From positions 1,612,001 to 1,676,000 of the forward strand of contig NZ_JAEMWU010000001.1 of the NCBI RefSeq assembly GCF_017303215.1: DNA of 64,000 nucleotides. The letters run 5' to 3'. The DNA is from Microbacterium esteraromaticum (GTDB lineage Bacteria; Actinomycetota; Actinomycetes; Actinomycetales; Microbacteriaceae). A program made the translations under genes and the position numbers. Below are positions 16,538-25,064 of this stretch, piece after piece; position 1 is the stretch's first letter, and every line of letters starts with the position of its first letter. The notes under the pieces are model-generated. The model was not told the DNA's origin. It made no database searches and was given only the letters and a program-made list of their open reading frames with translations.

Positions 16538-17263
16538 ATGCCAGAACCACGCACCTTCCGCGACGAACCGGTCTCGTTCGTGCGCCGCAGCGGCCGGATG
16601 TCGGAGGGGCAGGAGCGGGCATTCGCCGAGCTCGCCCCGTTCTACTTGCTCGATGTGCCGCGCGACGTCGCCTTCACATCCGTGCACCCGCAGGCGCGGC
16701 TGGACGTGGCATCCGCATACGGACGCACCGCACCGCTGATCGTCGAGATCGGTTCGGGACAGGGCCACGCGATCGTCTCGGCGGCATCCTCACGACCCGA
16801 CGATGACTTCCTCGCCGTCGAGGTGTTCCGCGCCGGACTCGCCCGCACCATGCTCGATGCCGACAAGGCCGGTGCGCGCAACCTGCGCCTGGCCGAGGCG
16901 AACGCCCCTGAGGTGCTCTCGACGTACCTGCCCGAGGCGGCAGCATCCGAGGTCTGGATCTTCTTCTCGGACCCCTGGCACAAGAAGCGCCACACCAAGC
17001 GGCGGATGATCCGGCCGGGCTTCCCCGAGATCGCCGCGCGGGCGATCGCTGACGACGGGTTGCTGCGCCTGGCCACCGACTGGGAGGACTACGCCCTGCA
17101 GATGCGCGAGGTGCTCGATGAGGCACCGCAGTTCGAGCGCGCGTTCGAGGGGGAGTGGGCCGACCGCTTCGCCGGTCGCGTGATGACCGCGTTCGAACGC
17201 AAGGGCATCGCGAAGGGGCGCGACATCCGCGACCTCACGTACCGTCGGGTACCGCGCGCGTGA
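16538..17263 (+). CDS. trmB: tRNA (guanine-N7)-methyltransferase
   Basis: SAM-dependent enzyme that forms m7G46 in tRNA variable loops. The SAM-binding EIGSGQGH (70-77) and the family signature FSDPWHKKRHTKRR (143-156) are clear, the latter with Ser in place of the usual Pro after Phe. Length 241. Two starts are possible: ATG 16538, supported by a -10 hexamer, or GTG 16505 overlapping the end of the DUF3097 gene. The stop overlaps the next GTG (GTGA), coupling it to the membrane protein gene downstream. Confidence 0.9.
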   Translation: MPEPRTFRDEPVSFVRRSGRMSEGQERAFAELAPFYLLDVPRDVAFTSVHPQARLDVASAYGRTAPLIVEIGSGQGHAIVSAASSRPDDDFLAVEVFRAGLARTMLDADKAGARNLRLAEANAPEVLSTYLPEAAASEVWIFFSDPWHKKRHTKRRMIRPGFPEIAARAIADDGLLRLATDWEDYALQMREVLDEAPQFERAFEGEWADRFAGRVMTAFERKGIAKGRDIRDLTYRRVPRA

Positions 17264-18078
17264 CGGTCACCGCCTGGCGCAGCGTCCTCGCCGCCGCGCT
17301 GGTGTGCGCGGCGGCACCGGCGTTCTTCGTGCTGGGCTGGACGTGGCAGGGATGGGTGCTGCTCATCACCGGAATCGGGACGGCCGCGGTCGCCGAGAGA
17401 CGTCGGATGCTGGCATCCGACCCCTCGCTGACACGCGACCTGTCGATCATCGCCGTGGGCATGGTGATCGTGCACGCCATCTCGCTCGAGGCGAAGCTCG
17501 ACGACCTCGCGATGCTGCGCTTCACGCTGGCGCTGGGCGGTGCCGTGCTGGTGCCGTACCTGATCTCGCGATTCGTGTACCGCGACCGGGCGATCTCGTT
17601 CCCGTGGCGCACGGGGCAGCGGTGGGCGCGCTGGCAATGGATCTGGCTCTTCGGGGTGCTGGCGCTGGGCTGGCTGATCCTGCCGTTCTACTTCATCACC
17701 AGCGGGGTCTACCAGAACTGGCCGGTCGTCGACACTCCCGACCTCATCGCGCGTCTCTTCGTCGGCGTCGGAGCGGTAGGGATCTGGGATGAGCTGTTCT
17801 TCATCTGCACGGTCTTCGCGTTGCTGCGCCGGCACATGCCCGTTGTGCCTGCGAACATCCTGCAGGCCGTCGTGTTCGTGTCGTTCCTGTGGGAACTGGG
17901 GTACCGGGAGTGGGGACCGCTGCTGACGATCCCGTTCGCGCTTCTGCAGGGGTGGATCTTCCTGCGCACGCATTCCCTGGCGTACGTGGTCACGGTGCAT
18001 CTGCTGTTCGACGCGGTCGTCTTCGCCGTGCTGGTGCACGCGCACAACCCCGGCATGCTGCCGTTGTTTCTGGTCTGA
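17260..18078 (+). CDS. CPBP-like (Abi) membrane protein lacking canonical catalytic residues
   Basis: A 272-residue polytopic membrane protein with about seven to eight hydrophobic segments. The region GIWDELFFICTVFALLRR (174-191) aligns with motif 1 (EExxxR) of CPBP intramembrane proteases, but the first Glu is Asp177 and the Arg is Ile182. Candidate later motifs are FLWE (209-212) and HLLFD (247-251). It may be a pseudoenzyme or a distinct subfamily. The GTG overlaps the trmB stop. The assignment rests on motif position and topology only. Confidence 0.6.
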   Translation: MTVTAWRSVLAAALVCAAAPAFFVLGWTWQGWVLLITGIGTAAVAERRRMLASDPSLTRDLSIIAVGMVIVHAISLEAKLDDLAMLRFTLALGGAVLVPYLISRFVYRDRAISFPWRTGQRWARWQWIWLFGVLALGWLILPFYFITSGVYQNWPVVDTPDLIARLFVGVGAVGIWDELFFICTVFALLRRHMPVVPANILQAVVFVSFLWELGYREWGPLLTIPFALLQGWIFLRTHSLAYVVTVHLLFDAVVFAVLVHAHNPGMLPLFLV

Positions 18079-18116
18079 GCCGATCCGCGCACCAGGGCGT
18101 TCATAGACGTCGTGAC

Positions 18117-18122
18117 TACCGT
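18117..18122 (+). promoter_or_regulatory. -10 hexamer TACCGT for the CueP-like gene
   Basis: TACCGT, then GGCGCC, then ATG 18129: leaderless-type spacing. Confidence 0.45.
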
Positions 18123-18128
18123 GGCGCC

Positions 18129-18716
18129 ATGCGTACCCGTCTCACGGCGCTCGCCGCCGGCGTCTTCGCCCTCACCCTGTTGATCACCGGATGCTCGCCC
18201 GCTGCTGAACCAGCCGGCTCCGTCGCCTCGCAGAGCGATGTGTTGAGCGCGTACGGTCTCGACGGACTCGACGCCAAGCAGGTCATCGAGAAGCTCGACA
18301 CCACCGCGCTGACCGATCGGCCGCAGACACTGCAGGCGTCGATCCGCCCCGACGAGCTGGTTCTTGTGGACGAGTCCGGCCAGGACGTGCTGCTGCCGAT
18401 GCCCGACGATGAGGTCTACATCGCCTTCGCCCCTTTCGCCACCCAAACCCACGACTGCACGTTCCACGCACCCAACTCCTGCGTGGGCGAGATGCAGCAG
18501 ACCGATATTCAGATCACCATCACCGACGCCGACACCGGTGAGGTCTACGTCGACGAGCAGGCCGAGACCTACGACAACGGATTCATCGGCTACTGGCTGC
18601 CCCGCGACGTCGACGCGACCGTGGCGGTTACCACCGAGGGCAAAGCCGGTAGCGTCGAGATCACCACACGGGGTGCCGAGGCGCCCACGTGCATCACCAC
18701 TCTGCAGGTCAGCTGA
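18129..18716 (+). CDS. CueP-like copper-binding lipoprotein
   Basis: A 195-residue lipoprotein: signal, lipobox LITGC (Cys22), then a domain matching CueP, the periplasmic copper-storage/delivery protein known from Salmonella. Diagnostic pieces are YGLDGLDAKQVIEKLD (42-57), THDCTFHAPNSCVGEM (107-122) and TYDNGFIGYWLPRD (147-160). The three Cys expected to bind copper are Cys110, Cys118 and Cys188, with His108 and His113 close by. In a Gram-positive the lipid anchor would hold it outside the membrane. No copper regulator or pump gene is adjacent. The family call is firm; copper as ligand is by homology. Confidence 0.82.
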   Translation: MRTRLTALAAGVFALTLLITGCSPAAEPAGSVASQSDVLSAYGLDGLDAKQVIEKLDTTALTDRPQTLQASIRPDELVLVDESGQDVLLPMPDDEVYIAFAPFATQTHDCTFHAPNSCVGEMQQTDIQITITDADTGEVYVDEQAETYDNGFIGYWLPRDVDATVAVTTEGKAGSVEITTRGAEAPTCITTLQVS

Positions 18717-18787
18717 CCGAGCCAGGTCAGTTGATCGGAGCCGATCCGGGCGCGCCGAGGGTGCGCAGAGGCGGCCCCGGCAACTGA

Positions 18788-18793
18788 TAAGCT
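18788..18793 (+). promoter_or_regulatory. -10 hexamer TAAGCT of the tRNA gene
   Basis: TAAGCT ends ten bases before the first tRNA base, an ordinary distance for a tRNA promoter with a short 5' leader. Confidence 0.45.
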
Positions 18794-18803
18794 CGTTGAG
18801 TTC

Positions 18804-18876
18804 GCCTCCGTAGCTCAGTGGATAGAGCGCCGGTTTCCGGTACCGTAGGTCGCAGGTTCGACTCCTGTCGGGGGCA
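18804..18876 (+). tRNA. tRNA-Arg (anticodon CCG)
   Basis: A 73-base gene folds into a full cloverleaf: acceptor GCCTCCG/CGGGGGC with one U-G pair, D-stem GCTC/GAGC, T-arm GCAGG-TTCGACT-CCTGT and discriminator A. The anticodon loop TTCCGGT gives CCG, which reads CGG. A20 in the D-loop is an arginine identity base. Positions 27 and 43 are a C-U mismatch. CCA is not encoded. It stands alone and is followed by its own terminator. Confidence 0.95.
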
Positions 18877-18886
18877 CACACAGAGA

Positions 18887-18916
18887 GACCGTCCGGGTTC
18901 CCGGGCGGTCTTCTTC
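18887..18916 (+). terminator. Intrinsic terminator of tRNA-Arg
   Basis: An 11-bp stem (18887-18897/18900-18910, one U-G pair) with a tight loop is followed by TTCTTCGT. It lies ten bases after the tRNA. Confidence 0.8.
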
Positions 18917-18940
18917 GTCTCCGGCCTCGACCGATGGTCG

Positions 18941-19735
18941 CTACTCGACAGGCGATTCCTCAGGGCCGTCCGCGGCCGTCACCGGCGCATCCGCGAGCCC
19001 TGCCAGAGCCTCGGCGACCTTCTCGGCGAGGTACTCGTGACCGGCGTTCGAGGGGTGCTTGCGTCCGGCGCCGACATCGATCACGTCCAGGTAGTTCCGG
19101 TCGGTGATCCACTCGTCCTGCACGGGCGAGATATACCACCAGTTGCGCGCGGCGGCGAGGTCCGCGAGGTCCCGGTCGATCCGCGCCGTCGATGCGCCGA
19201 CGGGAAGCTCATGCGGTGCGGGGCCGAGCACGACAACCGGTACGTCTGGGAACACGGCGACCAGCTGGTCCCACACGGCGGTGACAGCGGCGCGGTAACC
19301 GGCGGCATCCTCGCGGCGATCGTTGATCGATCCCTGCATGATCACGAGGTCGGGCGCGATCGTGGCATCCAGGGCCGCCACGCGCTCACCGTACGCCGGG
19401 CCGTTGCGGCCGGGGCGCTGATAGCCGCTGCCCGGAACCCCCGCGACCACGGTCTCGCCTTCGATCAGGTCGGCGAGCAGGTACGCATAGCCGAGCGTCG
19501 GCTCGGTCGCCGCCGAGCCATACGTCCATGAGTCGCCGAACACGAGCACCCGGGGCCGTTCGGCAAGGTGCAGCGGAGCGGGCACGGCACCGTCCTGCCC
19601 CGCGGCGATCGGCGTGGTCTCCGCCGGTGTGTTCCAGGGGCGTGTGATGCCGATGACCACCGCGAGGACGACGGCGAATGCGCCGACGAGCGCGATGACC
19701 ATGCGGCGCCGTCGGGTCGGCGGGTGCAGGGTCAT
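18941..19735 (-). CDS. SGNH/GDSL-type hydrolase, membrane-anchored
   Basis: A 264-residue SGNH-fold hydrolase with an N-terminal membrane anchor (about 12-31, preceded by four arginines), so the enzyme domain should be outside the cell. Block I is FGDSWTYG (nucleophile Ser69), block III is GSIND (Asn138) and the block V His is His227 in KHPSNAGH. The Asp normally three residues before this His is not at its usual place, although Asp220 is near. Such enzymes deacylate lipids, glycans or esters; the substrate is unknown. It is convergent with the tRNA. Confidence 0.78.
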   Translation of the reverse strand: MTLHPPTRRRRMVIALVGAFAVVLAVVIGITRPWNTPAETTPIAAGQDGAVPAPLHLAERPRVLVFGDSWTYGSAATEPTLGYAYLLADLIEGETVVAGVPGSGYQRPGRNGPAYGERVAALDATIAPDLVIMQGSINDRREDAAGYRAAVTAVWDQLVAVFPDVPVVVLGPAPHELPVGASTARIDRDLADLAAARNWWYISPVQDEWITDRNYLDVIDVGAGRKHPSNAGHEYLAEKVAEALAGLADAPVTAADGPEESPVE

Positions 19736-19795
19736 GGGGCGAGTGTAGGCGAGTCGGCGCGTCGAGCGAACTCGGGCGCGGTGGACGAAGAGACA

Positions 19796-19836
19796 CGGAT
19801 CGCCCCCGCGCCGCTGAAGCGGGCAGGGGCGATCCG
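19796..19836 (-). terminator. Terminator of the amino-sugar transporter operon
   Basis: An 11-bp perfect stem (19796-19806/19826-19836) encloses a nested CCGC-TGAA-GCGG hairpin. It begins 14 bases after the last permease stop on the leftward strand and is followed by a pyrimidine-rich stretch. Confidence 0.75.
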
Positions 19837-19850
19837 GGCGAACACGGATG

Positions 19851-20759
19851 CTACTTCGACGTGCCCTGCGAGACGGACCCCTGCAGCTGACGCTGGAAGA
19901 GCACGTACACCACGAGCACGGGGACGATCGTGATGATCACCGCGGCGAACATCGCGCCGAAGTCGACCTGGTAGCCGGCGGCCGAGGCGAAGTTGGCCAT
20001 ACCCTGCGAGAGCACGTAGTTGTCCTGGTTCGTGTTCAGCGAGATCGGCAGCAGGAACTGGTTCCACAGGCCCAGGAAGTTCATGATCGCGATGGCGGCC
20101 ATCCCGGGCTTGGCCATCGGGAGCATCACCTGGAAGAACGTCCGCCACTCGCCGGCGCCATCGACGTAGGCAGCTTCCTGGATCTCGTACGGCAGCGACT
20201 TGAAGAACGAGAACAGGAAGAACACGGTGAACGGCAGGGCGAACGCCACGTACGTGATGATCAGACCCGGCAGAGTGTTCAGCAGACCCATACCCTGCAG
20301 GATGAAGAACAACGGCACGATCGCGAGGAAGACCGGGAAGGTCAGGCCCGCGAGCATGAGGTAGTAGATCACTCGGCTGCCGGGGAGCGCGAAGCGCGCC
20401 AGCACATAGGCGCACATGGCGCCGAGCACCATCACCAGGACGAGGGCGACGCCCACGACGATGACGGTGTTCAGGAACATGCCGCCGAAGTTGTTCTTCA
20501 CCCACGCGTTGACGTAGTTGTCGAAGTTCCAGTTGGCAGGTAGTCCGAACGGCGAGGCGAAGATCTCTTTGGTCGTCTTGAACGAGCCGACCAGGGTCCA
20601 CAGCATCGGCAGGATGACCACGATCGACCAGACCGCTAGGACGCCATGCGAGAGACCGCCGACCACCTTGTCGCTCGTCGTGTCCTTCGGCGTGCGCAGG
20701 CCCTTGCGCGAGGTTGATTTCGGGTCGATCGTGATCGCGGCGCGCGTGTCGGTGCTCAT
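19851..20759 (-). CDS. Carbohydrate ABC transporter permease (MalG-type)
   Basis: A 302-residue membrane permease of the sugar-import CUT1 class, six hydrophobic segments from about residue 40. The EAA loop EIQEAAYVDGAGEWRTFFQVMLPM (near 200) contacts the ATPase. It overlaps the upstream permease as ATGA and ends the operon at a terminator. The pair plus binding protein probably imports an N-acetylated sugar, given the neighbouring SIS protein and kinase. Confidence 0.88.
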   Translation of the reverse strand: MSTDTRAAITIDPKSTSRKGLRTPKDTTSDKVVGGLSHGVLAVWSIVVILPMLWTLVGSFKTTKEIFASPFGLPANWNFDNYVNAWVKNNFGGMFLNTVIVVGVALVLVMVLGAMCAYVLARFALPGSRVIYYLMLAGLTFPVFLAIVPLFFILQGMGLLNTLPGLIITYVAFALPFTVFFLFSFFKSLPYEIQEAAYVDGAGEWRTFFQVMLPMAKPGMAAIAIMNFLGLWNQFLLPISLNTNQDNYVLSQGMANFASAAGYQVDFGAMFAAVIITIVPVLVVYVLFQRQLQGSVSQGTSK

Positions 20760-21781
20760 GCGCGACCTCCTTCATCCTTGCCGCCGATCAGGCGGAACAC
20801 GCCGATCACGAGCGCGGCGAACAGCAGGGTAAGCACGGCGAGGACGACACCCATCGCGCTGGCCAGTCCGAACTGGCCCTTCTCGAACGCGGTGCGGAAC
20901 AGGTACTGGCTCATCACCAGCGTGCTGTTGCCAGGTCCGCCGGTCGCGTTCAGACCGGCCATGTAGACGAAGGCGTCGAGGGCGAGGATGCCCAAGTAGA
21001 TGTACGCGGTCTGCACGTTGTCGCGGATCTGCGGCAGCAGGATCGAGATCACTGTACGGAATCGACCTGCGCCGTCGATGCGAGCCGCCTCGAGCGTCTC
21101 TGAGGGGATGCCCTTGATCGCGGCGACGAACAGCACCATGTAGAACCCGACCATGCTCCACACGATCACGAAGATCGTCGCGCCCATGGCCGTGCGCTCG
21201 TCGCCGAGCCAGGCGTACTCGTTCATATCGATGCCGAGCAGGCCGATCAGGCCGTTGAGCAGACCGCTGGGGGTGTAGATCATGTTCCACAGGATCGCGA
21301 TGACGATCGCGGGGATGACGTACGGGAAGAACGACACCACCCGGTAGAAGCTCGAGGCCTTCAGCCCGCGCACCTGTCCGTGGCTCGGACCACCGACGGT
21401 GATCATGCTCGCGAAGATCAGGGCGATCGCGATCGTGATCAGCGGCACGACGATCGCGAGCAGCGCGTTGTTGCCCATCGCCTGCAGGAACGTCGGATCC
21501 TGAAACAGCCGCACGAAGTTCTGAACGCCGATGAAGTCCATGGTCGCCGAGAACCCGGTCCAGTTGGTCATCGAGTAGTAGACGGCCTGGACGAACGGCG
21601 AGATCACGAAGATCAGGAAGATCGCGACCGGGAGACCCAGGAACACGATCAGGAACGACACGTAGTCGAGCGTGAGTTTGCGCGGGACCCCCGCACGGGG
21701 CGGCTTGCGCCGCCCCGTGCGTGCTGCAGTCGCCGCAGCGGTCTGCAGCTGGGGACCACCAGAGGCGGTCTGCGAGGTCAC
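20756..21781 (-). CDS. Carbohydrate ABC transporter permease (MalF-type)
   Basis: A 341-residue membrane permease with a roughly 40-residue basic cytoplasmic N-terminus and about six membrane segments. The EAA loop ETLEAARIDGAGRFRTVISILLPQI is near residue 230. GTG start overlaps the stop of the binding-protein gene (GTGA). It forms a heterodimer with the following permease. No ATP-binding gene is present in the operon, so an ATPase encoded elsewhere must energise it. Confidence 0.88.
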   Translation of the reverse strand: MTSQTASGGPQLQTAAATAARTGRRKPPRAGVPRKLTLDYVSFLIVFLGLPVAIFLIFVISPFVQAVYYSMTNWTGFSATMDFIGVQNFVRLFQDPTFLQAMGNNALLAIVVPLITIAIALIFASMITVGGPSHGQVRGLKASSFYRVVSFFPYVIPAIVIAILWNMIYTPSGLLNGLIGLLGIDMNEYAWLGDERTAMGATIFVIVWSMVGFYMVLFVAAIKGIPSETLEAARIDGAGRFRTVISILLPQIRDNVQTAYIYLGILALDAFVYMAGLNATGGPGNSTLVMSQYLFRTAFEKGQFGLASAMGVVLAVLTLLFAALVIGVFRLIGGKDEGGRA

Positions 21782-23199
21782 TTGATCTCGATCTTCTCGA
21801 TGGAGCTGTCGTTGCGGATCCGGTCGGTCAGATCCTGCAGCTGCTTGGTGATCTCTGCGACGCTCATCTTGCCGTCGAGGAACGAGTTCCAGATCGGCAG
21901 CTGGTCGGAGTTCATGCCGTACAGGTTGAACGACTTGATGGTGAACATGCCCGAACCGGCGGCGTCGATCATCTCGACCTGCGACACCAGCGCCGTCGAC
22001 CCGAAACCGTCATCGGGCACGGTGCCCTTGACGACCGTGGGAGCGAGCTTGTTCTTCGAGAAGTCGGATGCCGCCTGCTTCGACAGCATCGTGCGCAGCA
22101 GCTCCTTGCCACCGGCAGGGTTCTTCGCGTTGGTGGGCACGATGAACGGCTCACCGGCCTCGGCACGCATGTAGCCCGCCGGGGTAGTCGCGCTGTCGTC
22201 GAGCGGCATCTCGCGCACGCCCATCATCTGGAAGTTATCTGCCGTGGTGTCCTTCATCTCGTTCTCGATCCACGAGCCGGACGGGTACAGCAGCGCCTCC
22301 TGGTCGAGGCTCCACTGCGCCTGAGCCTGCGTGAACTGCGTGCCGGCACCGCCGGGCTTGACGTAGCCCGCCTCGATGAGGCTGTGCAGCTCGGTGAGGA
22401 TGCCCTGCAGTGCCGGGTGCGACCAGCAGCCCTCTTCGAGGTTCTCCAGCGGCAGACGCACATCGTCGCCCGCCTGGATGACCGCCGAGTCGACGACGAA
22501 CGTCTGGTAGTAGGTCGCGGCCTCCTTGCCCCACAGGAAGAGGTACTTGTCCTTCTCCTTCGCGGCGGCACCAAGAGCCTTGAGGTCCTTCCACGTCTTC
22601 GGCGGCTCCCAGCCGTTCTCCTCGAACAGGCTGCCCGAGTACCACACCGCGTACGTCGTGAAGACGTAGTTGAGTGCGGCGAACTTGTCGCCGAACGTCC
22701 CCGGGGCCTTGACACCGTCGAACAGTGTGTCGGCGATCTTCTCGCCTTCGAGGTTGTTCGATTCGAGCACCTCGGACAGGTCCTCGAGCTGGTCGAGGAT
22801 GGTGTTGAAGCCGATCGAGTTCGCACCGGAGTTGTCGATGAGGTCCGGCGGGTTGCCGCCGACGAACCGAGGCTGCAGCTCCTGGGCGATCTTGGTCGAG
22901 GCGGAGACCTTGACGGTGACACCGTCAAGACCGGCGTTGCCCTCCATGATGCTCGCGGCGTTCTGGACGTAGTCGATGCCGTAGCCGCCGTCGAAGATCA
23001 CGGCGTCGACGGTCGAGTTGGCGGCGACGCCGAACGGGTTGTCGGAGGTGACCTCGCCAGCCGGTTCGTCTCCGCCTCCGCCGCCACCGCCGGGTGCTGC
23101 GCAGGACGCGAGGGTCGCGCCGAACGGCAGCAGCACCGCTGCGGCGGCCGCGCCGCGCAGCAGGTTGCGACGGCTGATGGATGCTTCGTTGAGTTCCAT
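21778..23199 (-). CDS. Carbohydrate ABC transporter substrate-binding lipoprotein (NgcE-like)
   Basis: A 473-residue extracellular binding protein. The N-terminus combines a twin-arginine-like SRRNLLRG (residues 9-16) with a lipobox LASC (Cys33), followed by a seven-glycine linker, suggesting Tat export and lipidation. Overall sequence and gene set resemble NgcE of the streptomycete N-acetylglucosamine/diacetylchitobiose system; the ligand is inferred mainly from neighbours. Preceded by a GGAAGG ribosome site. It lies 61 bases after the SIS gene in the same leftward run. Confidence 0.82.
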   Translation of the reverse strand: MELNEASISRRNLLRGAAAAAVLLPFGATLASCAAPGGGGGGGDEPAGEVTSDNPFGVAANSTVDAVIFDGGYGIDYVQNAASIMEGNAGLDGVTVKVSASTKIAQELQPRFVGGNPPDLIDNSGANSIGFNTILDQLEDLSEVLESNNLEGEKIADTLFDGVKAPGTFGDKFAALNYVFTTYAVWYSGSLFEENGWEPPKTWKDLKALGAAAKEKDKYLFLWGKEAATYYQTFVVDSAVIQAGDDVRLPLENLEEGCWSHPALQGILTELHSLIEAGYVKPGGAGTQFTQAQAQWSLDQEALLYPSGSWIENEMKDTTADNFQMMGVREMPLDDSATTPAGYMRAEAGEPFIVPTNAKNPAGGKELLRTMLSKQAASDFSKNKLAPTVVKGTVPDDGFGSTALVSQVEMIDAAGSGMFTIKSFNLYGMNSDQLPIWNSFLDGKMSVAEITKQLQDLTDRIRNDSSIEKIEIK

Positions 23200-23260
23200 C
23201 TCAATACCTTCCGTTTATGTGTTGATCGGTGTGTGGGTTTCGGGCCGACCGGGATCCCGA

Positions 23261-24019
23261 TCAGGCTCCCCGCCGAATGCGGTCGCGATAGCGATCCACG
23301 AGGGCGGAGTTGTGCTCATCGCCGCCGGGAATGTTGGCGGAGATGTACATCGGGGGTGTCTCACCGCGCGCGGCGATCGTGCGGGCCACGCCCAGCGTGA
23401 GCAACTGCGCGATGAACGCGGCGGTGATCGACGAGATGGCGCCGGCGCTGACGCCGTCGGAGACGTCGAGGGTGGCGTCGCCGAAGGGGGCGAGGTTGTC
23501 GATCACGACGTCAGCGATCTCGCTGAGTCGCTTGCCGCTCGGATGCTTGGGCTCGACCCGCGCAGTGTGCTCGAGGCTGGTCACGGCGATCACCGGGTGG
23601 CCATGCTCCTTGGCCCACAGGGCTGTGCCGACGATCGAGCCGTTCACGCCGGAGTTCGAAGCGATGAGGAACACATCGTGCGGCTGCACCGTCACGGTCG
23701 CCATCAACTCGTCGACCACCCAGGGCTCGCGCTCCAGCGGTGGTTCACCGTCGAGTACGGCGACGTCCCGGTCGCCGAACATGACGATGTCGCGCAGGCT
23801 GAACTTGTTCGTGGGGATCAATCCACCGGCGCGCCCGGCGATCTCCATCGCGAACGCCTCGGAGTGCCCCGTGCCGAACGCGTGCAGGATGCCGCCGGCA
23901 TCGAGCGCGCCGACCATCAGGGCGATGGCGTCGTCGAGAGCGCCCGCTTCGGCATCCGCCGCGAGGCGTTCCAGACGGGTCGTCGCCTCACGCAGCAGGT
24001 CGGTCGGGGTGGCGGTCAT
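23261..24019 (-). CDS. SIS-domain sugar-phosphate protein
   Basis: A 252-residue protein with one SIS fold: FGTGHSEAFAMEIAGRAGG (about 48-66) forms the phosphosugar-binding entry, and ASNSGVNGSIV (near 120) the second loop. It resembles sugar-isomerase-domain proteins of the UPF0309 type and, more distantly, MurQ and GmhA. In this locus it probably isomerises or cleaves an N-acetylated hexosamine phosphate made by the divergent kinase. Its ATG overlaps the regulator's stop (ATGA). The exact reaction is not readable. Confidence 0.78.
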   Translation of the reverse strand: MTATPTDLLREATTRLERLAADAEAGALDDAIALMVGALDAGGILHAFGTGHSEAFAMEIAGRAGGLIPTNKFSLRDIVMFGDRDVAVLDGEPPLEREPWVVDELMATVTVQPHDVFLIASNSGVNGSIVGTALWAKEHGHPVIAVTSLEHTARVEPKHPSGKRLSEIADVVIDNLAPFGDATLDVSDGVSAGAISSITAAFIAQLLTLGVARTIAARGETPPMYISANIPGGDEHNSALVDRYRDRIRRGA

Positions 24020-24957
24020 CGGGTCTCCTCCTGGAACACGGGTGTCTTGGCGGTACGGGTGGCGCGGCGGTGGCCGGATACGGCCATCGCGCTCGCCGCG
24101 AGGTGTGTGGTGGCGACGCCGAACGTCTGCTGCGCGACCAGCAGGTAGAGCAGATCGAGCACGAGCAGCTGCGAGTGCTTGACCGACAGGTCATCCGGTC
24201 GCAGATACGGGGTCGGCGCGGTGGTGGACAGTGAGACATCGGCGAGGCCGGCCAGCCACGATTCGGCGTCGTGCGTGATGGCGACGGTGAACGCGCCGGC
24301 CGCTCGTGCCTGCGACAGCATCTGCACGGTCTCTTCCGTGCGTCCCGTGCTGGAGATACCGATGGCGACCGAGTCCTGGTTCTGCATGACGGCGCTGGTG
24401 AGTCCCTCGTGCACATCCGACCAGCTGTGCGCCCTGACGCCGATGCGGTACAGCCGCGCCTGGAACTCCCGAGCGATCACTCCGCTGCCGCCGACGCCGT
24501 AGATATCGACATGGTCGCTCGCGGCGATCGCATCGCCGACGCGCAGGACGGCATCGAGATCGAGGTGCTCGGCGGTGCTCTCGAGGCTCTGTACATGCAA
24601 CGCGACCAGTGTCTGCAGCATCTTGCCGACCTCGTCGTGTGCACCGAACTCCCGGCCGATATCGGCCTGCCAGCTCTGATCGGCTCCGCCTCGGCCGATC
24701 TCGCTCGCCACGCCGACGCGGAACTGCGTGTAGCCGTCGAACCCGAGCGCGCGGCAGAATCGGGTCACCGTCGCAGCGGAGGTACCCGCGCGCTCGGCCA
24801 GTTCGGTGATCGTCAGCTCGACCGGCGCCGTCGGATGCTCGGTGACGACGTCGGCGATCTTGCTCATCGCGGCGGGCATCGTGCGTCGCCGCGCCGCGAT
24901 GCGGCGGGCGATCGTCATCCCGCGGCCGTTGCCGTCGCCGTTGGTCCGTGGCACCAT
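24016..24957 (-). CDS. MurR/RpiR family transcriptional regulator
   Basis: A 313-residue regulator with an N-terminal HTH_6 domain (about 15-90, including ITELAERAGTSAATVTRFCRALGF) and a C-terminal SIS domain (about 145-270) that senses a phosphosugar. It heads the leftward SIS-transporter operon and diverges from the sugar kinase, so it most likely controls both. The ATG at 24957 has a TTGGAGGCA ribosome site; the frame is open 35 codons further up, but those codons overlap the divergent promoter region. Repressor or activator mode is not evident. Confidence 0.88.
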   Translation of the reverse strand: MVPRTNGDGNGRGMTIARRIAARRRTMPAAMSKIADVVTEHPTAPVELTITELAERAGTSAATVTRFCRALGFDGYTQFRVGVASEIGRGGADQSWQADIGREFGAHDEVGKMLQTLVALHVQSLESTAEHLDLDAVLRVGDAIAASDHVDIYGVGGSGVIAREFQARLYRIGVRAHSWSDVHEGLTSAVMQNQDSVAIGISSTGRTEETVQMLSQARAAGAFTVAITHDAESWLAGLADVSLSTTAPTPYLRPDDLSVKHSQLLVLDLLYLLVAQQTFGVATTHLAASAMAVSGHRRATRTAKTPVFQEETR

Positions 24958-25015
24958 TGCCTCCAACTTCTTCCGAAGTGGCCCGGCTCGTCGTCGATCC
25001 GGATCCCTGTAGGAA

Positions 25016-25030
25016 TGAAAACTATTCTCA
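25016..25030. promoter_or_regulatory. Candidate RpiR-type operator
   Basis: TGAAAACTATTCTCA is an imperfect dyad (10 of 15 positions symmetric) in the A/T-rich middle of the 107-base region between the regulator and the divergent kinase. Its position and form fit a phosphosugar-responsive operator. Confidence 0.4.
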
Positions 25031-25064
25031 GGCGACGAAAACGTCAAACAGGACAAGATCACAA

